Shown here piece by piece: positions 7,426-15,520 of a stretch of 25,222 bases of DNA; positions within the stretch are counted from its first letter, which is position 1, and every line of letters begins with the position of its first letter. The translations under genes and the position numbers were made by a program. The notes under the pieces were generated by a model, which saw nothing but the letters and a program-made list of their open reading frames with translations, ran no database searches and was not told the DNA's origin. This DNA comes from Pseudomonadota bacterium (GTDB taxonomy: Bacteria > Pseudomonadota > Alphaproteobacteria > Rhizobiales > Xanthobacteraceae): positions 1-25,222 of the forward strand of contig JAEWBW010000133.1 of NCBI GenBank assembly GCA_023390955.1, written 5' to 3'.

Positions 7426-7641
7426 CTACATCCGCTGCGGCATCTCCTCGGCCTCCTCCTTGGCGAGCAGCAGCAGCATCTCGATGCCCATCTCGCCTTC
7501 CTGCGGGGAGCGGATGAACTTTATTTCCTCGGCGCTGCGGCGCAGTGCGGCAACGATGGCAACGGCCTGGTTGGCGGTTGCCGCTTCTGTCGCCATGACC
7601 GCTTTCTGGTCTTTTGCCTGAAATCCAATCGTGTAGGCCAT
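7426..7641 (-). CDS. Small hypothetical protein, 71 aa
   Basis: The ATG at 7641 has a strong ribosome-binding site (GGAGGGACGGA directly upstream). The protein starts MAYTIGFQAKDQ, has an alanine-rich helical middle (ATANQAVAIVAALRRSAEEI) and an acidic, leucine-rich C-terminal helix (EMLLLLAKEEAEEM). There is no signal peptide or cysteine, so a small cytosolic protein is likely. I do not recognise the family. It lies between the BKACE gene and the RidA-like gene on the same strand and is preceded by a hairpin. The good ribosome-binding site and natural composition support a real gene. Confidence 0.65.
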   Translation of the reverse strand: MAYTIGFQAKDQKAVMATEAATANQAVAIVAALRRSAEEIKFIRSPQEGEMGIEMLLLLAKEEAEEMPQRM

Positions 7642-7650
7642 TCCGTCCCT

Positions 7651-7676
7651 CCCCGAATCCAGATCACTGGATGGGG
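7651..7676 (-). promoter_or_regulatory. Hairpin next to the ribosome-binding site of the 71-aa gene
   Basis: ATCCAG (7657-7662) pairs with CTGGAT (7667-7672) around ATCA, and CCCC (7651-7654) can pair with GGGG (7673-7676) across a 2-nt bulge. On the minus-strand mRNA the stem ends immediately before AGGGACGGA, the ribosome-binding site. It could modulate translation, act as a 5' stabiliser or be an operator. Nothing distinguishes these. Confidence 0.45.
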
Positions 7677-7783
7677 AGATCGAATCAGAGTCGGACGCGC
7701 AGCGGAAGCCGTGGCGAATACGGACCGGATTTCATCTGGGGATTGTGACGTAACGCCTTTTTTTGGATTGCGCGGATCATGCG

Positions 7784-8656
7784 CTACGCAAGCCCGAGCA
7801 TCGACCTTGCATCCGCCGCAGTTGCGATCGACGCGCCGACGCTTTTCAAGATGCCGGCGGCGTGCGTGACGAGTTCTGCATTGGTCTTCGCCAGTACGCC
7901 CTTGGACATATAGAGATTGTCCTCCATGCCGACCCGCGCATGGCCGCCGAGCAGAAAGGCCTGCGCGACCATGGGGAACTCGGCACGGCCGATGCCGAAG
8001 CCGGACCAGATCGCGCCCGGCGGCAGCAGGCTGCGCGCATAGAACATGGTCTCCGGCGTCGCCGAGAAACCGTATTTGACGCCAAGCACCAGCGAGAAAA
8101 GGCCAGGTCCCTTTAGCGTGCCGTCGGCGAAGAGATCGCGGGCAAGATGGCAATCGCCGGAATCGAACAGCTCGATCTCCGGCAAGACACCTGCGGCCTT
8201 CATCTTCTCGGCCATGATGCGGACGTTGCGCGGGGTGTTGATCACGACCTCGCCGCCGGAATTCATGGTGTTGAGGTCGAGCGTGCAGATGTCGGGCTTG
8301 AGCAGCTCGATATGCTCGACGCGTTTTTCGGGCGGCAGCAGCGTGGTGCCGGGGCCGGCGACGCGGGGGTCCTCGACCGAGGGCACGAAGCGTCCGCCCG
8401 GGCCGGTGGTGAGGTTGATGACGAGGCTCTTGTTGCGGGTGCGGATGCGGTCCACCACGTCGCGATAGAGCTCGATCTCCATCGAGGGACGCCCCGTAGC
8501 GGGATCGCGCACATGGATATGGGCGATCGCGGCGCCGGCTTCGGCGGCTTCAAGTGCAGAGGTCGCGATCTGCTCGGGCGTGATCGGCAGGTAGGGCGAC
8601 TGTTCCGGTCTTGTCAGGTTGCCCGTGATGGCGCAGGTGATGATGGTTTTGGTCAT
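7784..8656 (-). CDS. BKACE-family (DUF849) beta-keto acid cleavage enzyme
   Basis: This 290-aa TIM-barrel enzyme belongs to the family of Kce, the 3-keto-5-aminohexanoate cleavage enzyme. The family condenses a beta-keto acid with acetyl-CoA and splits it into acetoacetate and a new acyl-CoA. The N-terminal strand TIITCAITGNLTRPEQSPYLPITP is characteristic. Zinc ligands His46 and His48 are in HIHVRD, and Glu245 in RVGMEDNLY is the expected third ligand, following Arg241. NLTTGPGG (81-88) and ELFDSGD line the active site. Substrate differs widely within BKACE (dehydrocarnitine, beta-ketoadipate, 5-hydroxy- or amino-beta-keto acids) and cannot be fixed here. Neighbouring CoA-transferase and RidA-like genes fit a role in degrading a nitrogenous or hydroxylated acid. 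Confidence 0.9.
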   Translation of the reverse strand: MTKTIITCAITGNLTRPEQSPYLPITPEQIATSALEAAEAGAAIAHIHVRDPATGRPSMEIELYRDVVDRIRTRNKSLVINLTTGPGGRFVPSVEDPRVAGPGTTLLPPEKRVEHIELLKPDICTLDLNTMNSGGEVVINTPRNVRIMAEKMKAAGVLPEIELFDSGDCHLARDLFADGTLKGPGLFSLVLGVKYGFSATPETMFYARSLLPPGAIWSGFGIGRAEFPMVAQAFLLGGHARVGMEDNLYMSKGVLAKTNAELVTHAAGILKSVGASIATAADARSMLGLA

Positions 8657-8704
8657 GCGATGCTGTCCCGATGTCCGTAGAACTCAACGCGATCGCCGGC
8701 TCCT

Positions 8705-8852
8705 TCCTTCTCCCCTTGTGGGAGAAGGTGGCGCGAAGCGCCGGATGAGGGGTTCGATCCGCGAACTCAATCAGAGTTGGACTCGCGGAGAGATACCCCT
8801 CACCCGGCTCGCCGCAAAGCGGCGAGCCACCCTCTCCCACAAGGGGAGAGGG
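8705..8852. repeat. Long inverted repeat, CTTCTCCCCTTGTGGGAG type
   Basis: The left half contains TTCTCCCCTTGTGGGAGAAGG and the right half its near complement CTCTCCCACAAGGGGAGAGGG. Inner arms are ATGAGGGGT and ACCCCTCACCC. This type of element is widespread in alphaproteobacterial intergenic DNA (recognised from memory). It fills most of the 205-bp gap between the CoA-transferase and BKACE genes and may lower or tune expression of the downstream BKACE gene if both are on one transcript. Confidence 0.75.
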
Positions 8853-8861
8853 TGCAACACA

Positions 8862-10091
8862 CTAGATGATGCCCTGCTTCTTCAGGCCGTCGATCTTGCC
8901 GGAATCGTAGCCGAGCTTGCCGCCGAGGATCTCCTGGGTGTGCTCCCCGAGCAGCGGCGGAGCGCGGTATTCGGTGACGGGCGTGCCCGAGAAGGTCAGC
9001 GCGTTGCGGATCAGCGACAGCTCGGGCTCGAACTGGTGCTTGGTCTTCACCCGCATGCCGCGCGCCTGGACGTGGGGATCGCTGAACACCTGTTCGAAAT
9101 TGTTGATCGGGCCCGACGGCACGCCCGCCTCCTCCAGCTTCTCCAGCCAGTAGGCCACCGGCTGCTTCAGGAACAGCCCGGCGAAGATCGCCATGATCTC
9201 CTTGCCGTGCACGACGCGGTCGTTGTTCTTGAGGAAGCGCCGGTCGTTCGCAAGCTCGGGCTCGCCGAGCACGGCGCAGGTGCGCTGGAACTGGCCGTCA
9301 TTGCCGACCACCAGCATCAGCTCGCCATCGGTGCAGCGGAACACGCCGGCCGGCATGCCGCCATTGCCCCAGGTGCCGCGGCGCGGCGGGGTGACGCCGT
9401 TGACGAGATAGATCTGCAGCCAGTGGCTGAGCGAGGCAATCACGGTGTCGAACAGGCAGACGTCGATGCGCTGGCCCTCGCCGCCATTGGCGTCGCGATG
9501 GTAGAGCGCGGAGAGGATGCCGATCGAGGTGTTCATGCCGGTCATGTAGTCGACGATGGAAGGGCCGACCTTCATCGGGCCCTCGCCCGGCTCGCCGTCG
9601 ATGTGGCCGGTGACGCTCATCAGGCCGCCCATCGCCTGCAGGATGGCGTCATAGCCGGCGCGCGGCGCGTAGGGGCCGGTCTGGCCGAAGCCGGTGACGG
9701 AGCAATAGATGATGCCGGGATTGATCTTCTTGATGGTCTCGTAGTCGAGGCCGTAGCGCTTCAAGTCGCCGACCTTGTAGTTCTCCATGAAGACGTCGAC
9801 GTCCTTGGCGAGCTCGCGGATGATCTCCTGCCCTTCGGGCTTGGCGATGTTGACCGTGACCGACTTCTTGTTGCGGTTGGCGCAGAGATAGAACGAATTG
9901 TTGTTGTTGGCCTTGCCTTCGGGATCGTTGAGGTAGGGCGGGCCGAAGGCGCGCGCGTCGTCGCCGGTGCCGGGCCGCTCGATCTTGATCACCTCCGCAC
10001 CGAGATCGCCCAGCATTTGGGCCGACAGGGGACCGGCGAGAACACGCGTGAGATCAAGAATCTTGATGCCTTTGAGCGGCAGGGCCGACAT
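8862..10091 (-). CDS. Class III (CaiB/BaiF/Frc) acyl-CoA:carboxylate CoA-transferase
   Basis: The 409-aa length is typical. The N-terminus LKGIKILDLTRVLAGPLSAQMLGDLGAEVIKIE and FGPPYLNDPEGK are hallmarks of the family. NNNNSFYLCANRNKKSVTVNI follows, then Asp181 in VDYMTGMNTSIG, which aligns with the catalytic aspartate that forms the aspartyl-CoA thioester in formyl-CoA transferase. Such enzymes move CoA between acids without ATP. ATG 10091 has a strong GGAGGAAA site 8 nt upstream. Its position between the HyuAB-like genes and BKACE suggests that it activates an acid or recycles CoA in the same pathway; candidate donors are succinyl-CoA or the acyl-CoA released by BKACE. Substrates cannot be read from the sequence. 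Confidence 0.93.
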   Translation of the reverse strand: MSALPLKGIKILDLTRVLAGPLSAQMLGDLGAEVIKIERPGTGDDARAFGPPYLNDPEGKANNNNSFYLCANRNKKSVTVNIAKPEGQEIIRELAKDVDVFMENYKVGDLKRYGLDYETIKKINPGIIYCSVTGFGQTGPYAPRAGYDAILQAMGGLMSVTGHIDGEPGEGPMKVGPSIVDYMTGMNTSIGILSALYHRDANGGEGQRIDVCLFDTVIASLSHWLQIYLVNGVTPPRRGTWGNGGMPAGVFRCTDGELMLVVGNDGQFQRTCAVLGEPELANDRRFLKNNDRVVHGKEIMAIFAGLFLKQPVAYWLEKLEEAGVPSGPINNFEQVFSDPHVQARGMRVKTKHQFEPELSLIRNALTFSGTPVTEYRAPPLLGEHTQEILGGKLGYDSGKIDGLKKQGII

Positions 10092-10212
10092 GTAGGTTTC
10101 CTCCGGTAACTGGAATTTTGGCGCGGGCGGACCACCACCGGCCGCGCACCTCAGCGGTACACTATTTCAGGGCGGTGAGCCCTGCACTGGCGTCATGCCG
10201 CCATCCCCTGAC

Positions 10213-12282
10213 CTAGTCGCCGGCGCCGGGCTTCCGCGCCACGGCAATATCGAGCCAGCCAAAGCCGTTGACCATCAGCCGGTCGCCCGCGCCGATCACG
10301 ACCGTGGTGGTCTCGGCCTCGATGATCGCAGGCCCCGCCAGCGTCTGGCCCGGGTGAAGGTCGTCGAGCGCATAGACTGCGAGGTCTTGCCAGGTGCCGA
10401 GATGGGCCTGGCGCGTGGACCGAGGCGCCGGCGGCGCGGCTGAACCCGACGGCAGCGCCCTCGCCTCACCGGCCGACACTTTTCCGACCGCGGCGACGCG
10501 GGCGTTGACGAACACGACCTCCTGATCGCGCGAGGAATAGGTGTAGAGCTCCTCGTGCCTGATGTGGAAGCGGTCCTCGATCTCGGCGATCAGTCTGTCG
10601 GACTCGAGATCGACGCCGCCCAGGGGCACGTCGATCTCAAAGATCTGCTCGCCATAGCGCATCTCGGCCGAGCGCTCGGTCGCCACCGCTCCGTCGAACC
10701 AGCTCTTCAGGCGATCCACGGTGTTCGCTTCGAGATTTTTGAAGATATTGCGCACGTCCGCGGCCGAGGTTCGGGCACCGGTCTCGAAATGGGTGCGGCT
10801 CGCCTCATAGCGCAGATCGCTGGTCAGCATGCCCCAGGCCGACAGCACCGAGGCGGTGGTCGGCACCACCACGCGGGCGATGTCGAGCTCGCGCGCGACG
10901 TCGGCGGCGTGCAGGCCCGCCGCGCCGCCAAAGCTCATCAGGGCAAAGCGCCTGGGATCGACGCCGCGCCGCAGCGTCATCAGGCGGATACCGTCAGCCA
11001 TCTTCTGGTTGACCAGGCGATAGATTCCCGTCGCGGCCTGGACCCGGTCGATGCCGAGCTTGGTCGCGACGCGATCGACCGCTGCTTCCGCCGCGTGCGC
11101 ATCGAGCGGACGCTGCCCGCCCATGAAGGCCTTTGCGTCGAGATAGCCGAGCACGACATTGGCGTCGGTGACGGTCGGCGCCTCACCGCCATTGCCGTAG
11201 CAGGCCGGCCCCGGCATGGCGCCGGCACTTTCGGGGCCAACGCGAAAGATGCCGCCGGCATCGACCGCCGCGATCGAGCCGCCGCCCGCGGCAATGCTGG
11301 CAATGTCGAGCGAGCGCAGCGCGATGCGCTGGCCGGCAAGGCCACCGTCCGCGGACAAGGACATCGCCCCATCCGTGATCAGGGAAATGTCTGTCGAGGT
11401 GCCGCCCATGTCGAAGGCGACGAGGTCGGGCGACGCGAGCATCTCCGAGCAGCGTCGGCAGCCGGCCATGCCGCCGGCAGGACCCGACAGCACGGTCGCC
11501 GCAGCAAGGCGCGCGGCCTCCTCGACCGGCGCCATGCCGCCATGGGAGAGGATGATGAACAGCGAACCCTTCAATCCGGCCTCGCGCAGGCGCTCTTCGA
11601 GGCGCGTCAGATAGCGCCGCACGATCGGGCCGACATAGGCGTTCACCGCCGTGGTCGAGACGCGCTCATATTCCTTGATCTGCGGCAGCACGTCGCTGGA
11701 GCGCGAGATGCTGACATCGGGAAGCTCGCGCGCGATGCGCTCCGCTGCCGCAATCTCGTGGGCGGGATTGCGATAGGAATGCAGGAAACAGATCGCGACC
11801 GAGGTGACGCCTGCTTTCCGGATCGCGGCAATGGCATCATCGAGGGATTTTTCGTCGAGCGGCGTCGTCACCTCGCCGTTCGGCCTCAAGCGCTCGCGCA
11901 CGCCAAATCGCAGCTCGCGCGGCACCAGCGGCTCCGGCGGCGGCGAGCGCAGATCGTAACGGTTGGGTTTGAGGCCCTCCCGCATCTCCAGCACGTCGCG
12001 ATGGCCTTCGGTGGTGAGCAGCGCGACCTTCGCGCCCTTGCGCTCGAGCAGTGCGTTGGTCGCAACCGTGGTGCCGTGCACGAGGCGCTGGGTCTGCGCC
12101 AGCATCGCCTCGCGCGAGAGACCGAGCCGCCGCGCAAGCTCGTCGAGCCCCGCCATCACGCCGATCGACTGGTCCTGCGGCGTCGAGGGCGACTTTGCGA
12201 AGGTGGTGCGGCCGTCGCCGTCGATGGCGACGAGATCGGTGAAGGTGCCGCCGACGTCGACGCCGATAATCAAACTGCTCAA
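10213..12282 (-). CDS. HyuA-type subunit of hydantoinase/5-oxoprolinase/acetone carboxylase family
   Basis: This 689-aa protein has an N-terminal ATPase-like domain (GVDVGGTFTD 7-16; HGTTVATNALLERKG 69-83) and a second phosphate-binding motif MGGTSTD at 292-298. Family members use ATP to activate cyclic amides (N-methylhydantoin, 5-oxoproline, caprolactam) or to carboxylate ketones (acetone, acetophenone). The start is TTG 12282: its T-T-G-A overlaps the TGA of the upstream hyuB-like gene by 4 bp, GAAGGGA lies about 8 nt upstream, and no ATG is available near the N-terminal motif. Translational coupling with HyuB is therefore expected, as is an HyuAB complex. No acetone-carboxylase gamma-subunit gene is seen, which favours an amidohydrolase over a carboxylase but does not settle it. 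Confidence 0.9.
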   Translation of the reverse strand: MSSLIIGVDVGGTFTDLVAIDGDGRTTFAKSPSTPQDQSIGVMAGLDELARRLGLSREAMLAQTQRLVHGTTVATNALLERKGAKVALLTTEGHRDVLEMREGLKPNRYDLRSPPPEPLVPRELRFGVRERLRPNGEVTTPLDEKSLDDAIAAIRKAGVTSVAICFLHSYRNPAHEIAAAERIARELPDVSISRSSDVLPQIKEYERVSTTAVNAYVGPIVRRYLTRLEERLREAGLKGSLFIILSHGGMAPVEEAARLAAATVLSGPAGGMAGCRRCSEMLASPDLVAFDMGGTSTDISLITDGAMSLSADGGLAGQRIALRSLDIASIAAGGGSIAAVDAGGIFRVGPESAGAMPGPACYGNGGEAPTVTDANVVLGYLDAKAFMGGQRPLDAHAAEAAVDRVATKLGIDRVQAATGIYRLVNQKMADGIRLMTLRRGVDPRRFALMSFGGAAGLHAADVARELDIARVVVPTTASVLSAWGMLTSDLRYEASRTHFETGARTSAADVRNIFKNLEANTVDRLKSWFDGAVATERSAEMRYGEQIFEIDVPLGGVDLESDRLIAEIEDRFHIRHEELYTYSSRDQEVVFVNARVAAVGKVSAGEARALPSGSAAPPAPRSTRQAHLGTWQDLAVYALDDLHPGQTLAGPAIIEAETTTVVIGAGDRLMVNGFGWLDIAVARKPGAGD

Positions 12283-13952
12283 CGCGGCATTCCCTTCACT
12301 GCATCATCCGTCACCAGGCCCTGCAGGCGGTCGCGCTGTCGCGCCGCCTCGCTCCGTTTCTCCGGCGGCCCGAACCCGCCGCCGCCGGCCGAGCGCACCT
12401 CGAGGCAATCGCCCGGCAAAATCTGAATGCCGGTTTCCTTGGTTCGCAGTTCGCGCGGCGCCTTGCCGTCTGACAGCAGGCGATAATGGTGCGGTGTGGA
12501 ATCCTTGCCGCCGAGCATGCCGGCCGAGCCGTGCTTGGTTCCTTCGCCGGCCGTGTTGCCGAACGCCGGCTTCTCGGTCTCGAACACGAGATCGAGCGCG
12601 ACGCCGAGCCCGCCGCGAAACTGGCCCTCGCCGCCGGAATTTTCCAGAAACTCGTGGCGACGGAAGTGCAGCGGAAAGCGCGCTTCGGCGACCTCGATGC
12701 TACCGAACTTCAACCCGCCGACAGAATGCCACTCGCCGATCGACGACCAGCCGTCGCCACCGGGCGAGGCACCGCCCCCGGGACGGGCGTGAAAAAGATG
12801 CCAGATAAAGCCACGCCCGGTCGCGGGGTTCTCGCCCTTTACCGCGATGCGGAAGCGGCGGCCCCAGCCGGCCATGACGCGATCGGGGCACGAGCCGGCC
12901 AGCGCCTTGATCACGGCTTCGACAATTTCATTGGAGGGATGGCTGGTGCAGAGCGTGACCGGCAGGCCGGGATCAGCCCAGACGATGGTGCCCTGCTTGG
13001 CCACCACCTTCAGCGGCCGAAGCGCGCCGGAATTCTTCGGCGTGTCGGGATCGATCAGATAGGCGAACGCCATCACCACGGCGGCGTGCATGTTGGCGTG
13101 CGAGGAGTTGACGAAGCTCAGCGCCTGCGGATCGGAGGCCGAGAGATCGACCTCGATATCGCTGCCGCGCTTCGTCACCTTGGCGGCGATGCGGATGTTC
13201 TCGCGCCCGCGGCCGTCGTCGTCGAGAAACGCCTCGCCATGGAAGACGCCGTCCTTCCAGGTCGCGACCACGGCGCGAGCCTGGCTCTCGGCCGCATCGA
13301 GTACGGCTTCGACCGCAGCCTCCACCACGGGCGCGCCGAGTTCGGTGAACAGTTTTGTCATGCGCCGTTCGCCGAGATGGGCGGCGCCGATCATGGCGGC
13401 GAGGTCGCCGCGGAAGTCGTGGGCATTCCGCGTGTTGAGCGCCAGCATGTCCAGGATGTCGTCGCGCAGCCGGCCGGCTTCGTAGAGCTTGATCGGCGGG
13501 ATGCGGATGCCCTCCTGCCAGATCTCGGTCGCATCGGGATTGTAGGCGCCGTGGGTCGCGCCGCCGATGTCGCTCTGATGCGCGCGCACGATGCTCCAGA
13601 ACAGCCGCCGCTCGCCGGAGAAGATCGGCACGAACACGGTCACATCAGGGAGATGGCTGCCGCCGTGATAGGGATCGTTCATCAGAATGACGTCGCCGGG
13701 GACGACGTCCTTGAAGCGTTCCTCCACTGCGCGCGTCGCCCAGGGCAGCGCGCCGACATGGACGGGAATGTGGTCGGCCTGCGCGATCAACCGCGCATTC
13801 ACATCGCACAGCGCCAGCGAGAAATCGCGGCTGGAATTGAGGATCTGCGAATAGGAGGTTCGCAGCATCGCCTCCCCCATTTCCGCGACGATCGCGCTCA
13901 GGCGATGCTGGACCACGGAACGGGTGATGGGATCGACGGTCGGAGCGGTCAT
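12279..13952 (-). CDS. HyuB-type subunit of hydantoinase/5-oxoprolinase/acetone carboxylase family
   Basis: This 557-aa partner of the HyuA-like protein carries the conserved metal-site region: ADHIPVHVGALP (59-70; Asp60, His61, His65) and NDPYHGGSHLPDV (92-104). Later come VNSSHANMHAA and GGGGFGPPEKR near the C-terminus, usual in this subunit. ATG 13952 is chosen because AGAGG precedes it and MTAPTVDPITRSVVQHRL is the normal family N-terminus; 24 upstream codons are open but not protein-like. The gene ends in a 4-bp overlap with hyuA, so the subunits should be made together. An MFS transporter gene ends only 46 bp upstream on the same strand, which suggests that uptake and first attack on the substrate are co-transcribed. 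Confidence 0.9.
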   Translation of the reverse strand: MTAPTVDPITRSVVQHRLSAIVAEMGEAMLRTSYSQILNSSRDFSLALCDVNARLIAQADHIPVHVGALPWATRAVEERFKDVVPGDVILMNDPYHGGSHLPDVTVFVPIFSGERRLFWSIVRAHQSDIGGATHGAYNPDATEIWQEGIRIPPIKLYEAGRLRDDILDMLALNTRNAHDFRGDLAAMIGAAHLGERRMTKLFTELGAPVVEAAVEAVLDAAESQARAVVATWKDGVFHGEAFLDDDGRGRENIRIAAKVTKRGSDIEVDLSASDPQALSFVNSSHANMHAAVVMAFAYLIDPDTPKNSGALRPLKVVAKQGTIVWADPGLPVTLCTSHPSNEIVEAVIKALAGSCPDRVMAGWGRRFRIAVKGENPATGRGFIWHLFHARPGGGASPGGDGWSSIGEWHSVGGLKFGSIEVAEARFPLHFRRHEFLENSGGEGQFRGGLGVALDLVFETEKPAFGNTAGEGTKHGSAGMLGGKDSTPHHYRLLSDGKAPRELRTKETGIQILPGDCLEVRSAGGGGFGPPEKRSEAARQRDRLQGLVTDDAVKGMPR

Positions 13953-13998
13953 GGAACCTCTGGGATCAGCCCGGTGCGGCAATCTAGGTCTGGCGAAT

Positions 13999-15213
13999 TC
14001 AGCCCGCAACTCCGGCCGCAACACCCGTCGTCGCAGGACGGCGGCGGCCGAGCGCGATCAGGATCAGCACGGTCGCACACGACAGCAGCAGCGTCAGGCC
14101 GAGCAGGCCGCGGCTGCCGAAATGGATCAGCAGGCTCGCAAGGATCGGCGGCGAGAGTGCGCCGGCGAGATTGAGCGGCAGCGCGATCATCGTGGTTGCG
14201 CGAGTGAATTCGGCCTGGTCGTAGAACACCAGAGGGATCGTCGCCCGCGCCAGCGCCATCGCGCCGCTGCCGAGGCCATAGAGCAACACAAAGAGGACGA
14301 TCACCCAGGTCGCGCCATTGCCGGCAAGCAGGAGCAGCATCGCGATCGGCATCACCGTGCCGGCGACGAGCCCGGTTGTGATCCCGTCCCAGCGTCCGCC
14401 GCCGAGGAAGTCGATGCCGCGCGCGCTGACCTGAATCACGCCGAGCATCGAGCCGAAGCCGATCGCCTCTACAGTCGATAGCCCCTGCGCCTTCAAGAGC
14501 TCGATGAAGACGGCGCTGATGCCGAAATTGACGAAGGCATTGAGCGCGATCGCGGACATCACCAGACGAAACGTGCTCTTGGGGATCTCCGACACCGGCG
14601 CCGCACTCGTCTCCGCGGCGGCTTCCACGTGAGCCCTGCCCCGGCGCGGCGCACCGAAGGCGAGCAGCGGCAGGCAGAGCCCGATCATCAGGCCCGCGTA
14701 GACCAGGCAGGTGCCGCGCCAGCCGAGATGCGCACTCAGGAATGATGTCGTCGGCCAGAAGATGCTGCTCGACAACCCCGTCACCAGCATCAGGGCGCCG
14801 ATGGCGTTCCGGGCCTGCCGCCCGGCGATCTCGTTGAGCATGATATAGGCGCCGGTCGACAGCGTGGCGCTGCCGGCCATGCCGAGGACGATGAAGCCGG
14901 CGAAATAGAGTATCGGCTCGCGCGCGAAGAACAGCAGCACGAAGCCCGGCACGGCCCAGACGGTGCCGGCCATCATGACTTTTCGCGCGCCATACCGCGT
15001 GAAGAATTTTGCGAGCCACGGCGCGCACAGGCCCATGGCGACGTAGAGCACCGAGGTGCCCGCGAACACCGCCGGCAGGCTCATCCCGAGATCGGCGGCG
15101 AGGTCGCGCCCGACGATGGCGGGCAGCCCGATCGTGCCCCAGCCGACCAGCTGGGTGATCGCAAGCACGACAAGGACGGGAAAGAGCCGGCCGTCAGATT
15201 TCAAGAATTGCAT
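13999..15213 (-). CDS. MFS transporter
   Basis: This protein of about 404 aa is very hydrophobic, with roughly twelve membrane segments. The first starts at LFPVLVVLAITQLVGWGTIGLPAIV, and a charged, alanine-rich loop (GAPRRGRAHVEAAAETSAAPVSEIPK) lies near the middle, as in the 6+6 helix plan of the major facilitator superfamily. The start is uncertain: ATG 15213 has GGGGCGGA directly before it and gives the usual length, while ATG 15243 would add ten residues. The open frame beyond that is not transporter-like. It is first in the minus-strand run leading to the hyuB/hyuA genes, so uptake of their substrate is the likely role. Export cannot be excluded. Confidence 0.88.
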   Translation of the reverse strand: MQFLKSDGRLFPVLVVLAITQLVGWGTIGLPAIVGRDLAADLGMSLPAVFAGTSVLYVAMGLCAPWLAKFFTRYGARKVMMAGTVWAVPGFVLLFFAREPILYFAGFIVLGMAGSATLSTGAYIMLNEIAGRQARNAIGALMLVTGLSSSIFWPTTSFLSAHLGWRGTCLVYAGLMIGLCLPLLAFGAPRRGRAHVEAAAETSAAPVSEIPKSTFRLVMSAIALNAFVNFGISAVFIELLKAQGLSTVEAIGFGSMLGVIQVSARGIDFLGGGRWDGITTGLVAGTVMPIAMLLLLAGNGATWVIVLFVLLYGLGSGAMALARATIPLVFYDQAEFTRATTMIALPLNLAGALSPPILASLLIHFGSRGLLGLTLLLSCATVLILIALGRRRPATTGVAAGVAG

Positions 15214-15520
15214 TCCGCCCCGAAGCTCGCGCCCGATGCGCATCAAGAACCACAAGACTGTCTTAGCCGGGGATTCGATCGCGAGGCATGCCGGCTTCGA
15301 ATGGCAGAGCGCGCCGAATGGCATGTCGCGGGCAAATCGGCCAGTCCGCTCGGATTGACGGCGCAGGGGACGGCAGACCGCCCTTTCACTCCCGACCAAT
15401 TGGTGGGTAAGCCGCGCGATCAAGATGCAACGGTGGGACGAAACGACCCATTCCCATGAACAGAAGTCGAAAGCACTGTTGGCGCAGGCCGTTACCCACC
15501 GCTCCAATGAGGAAACGACT

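Noticed and set aside
10092..10212. Possible extra small gene between HyuA and the CoA-transferase
   Set aside because: The 121-bp gap holds no frame with a ribosome-binding site and protein-like composition.
8619..14174. Several long plus-strand open frames (8619-10109, 10555-12426, 12486-14174)
   Set aside because: They mirror the CoA-transferase and HyuA/HyuB genes in the opposite frame and lack recognisable motifs or ribosome-binding sites.
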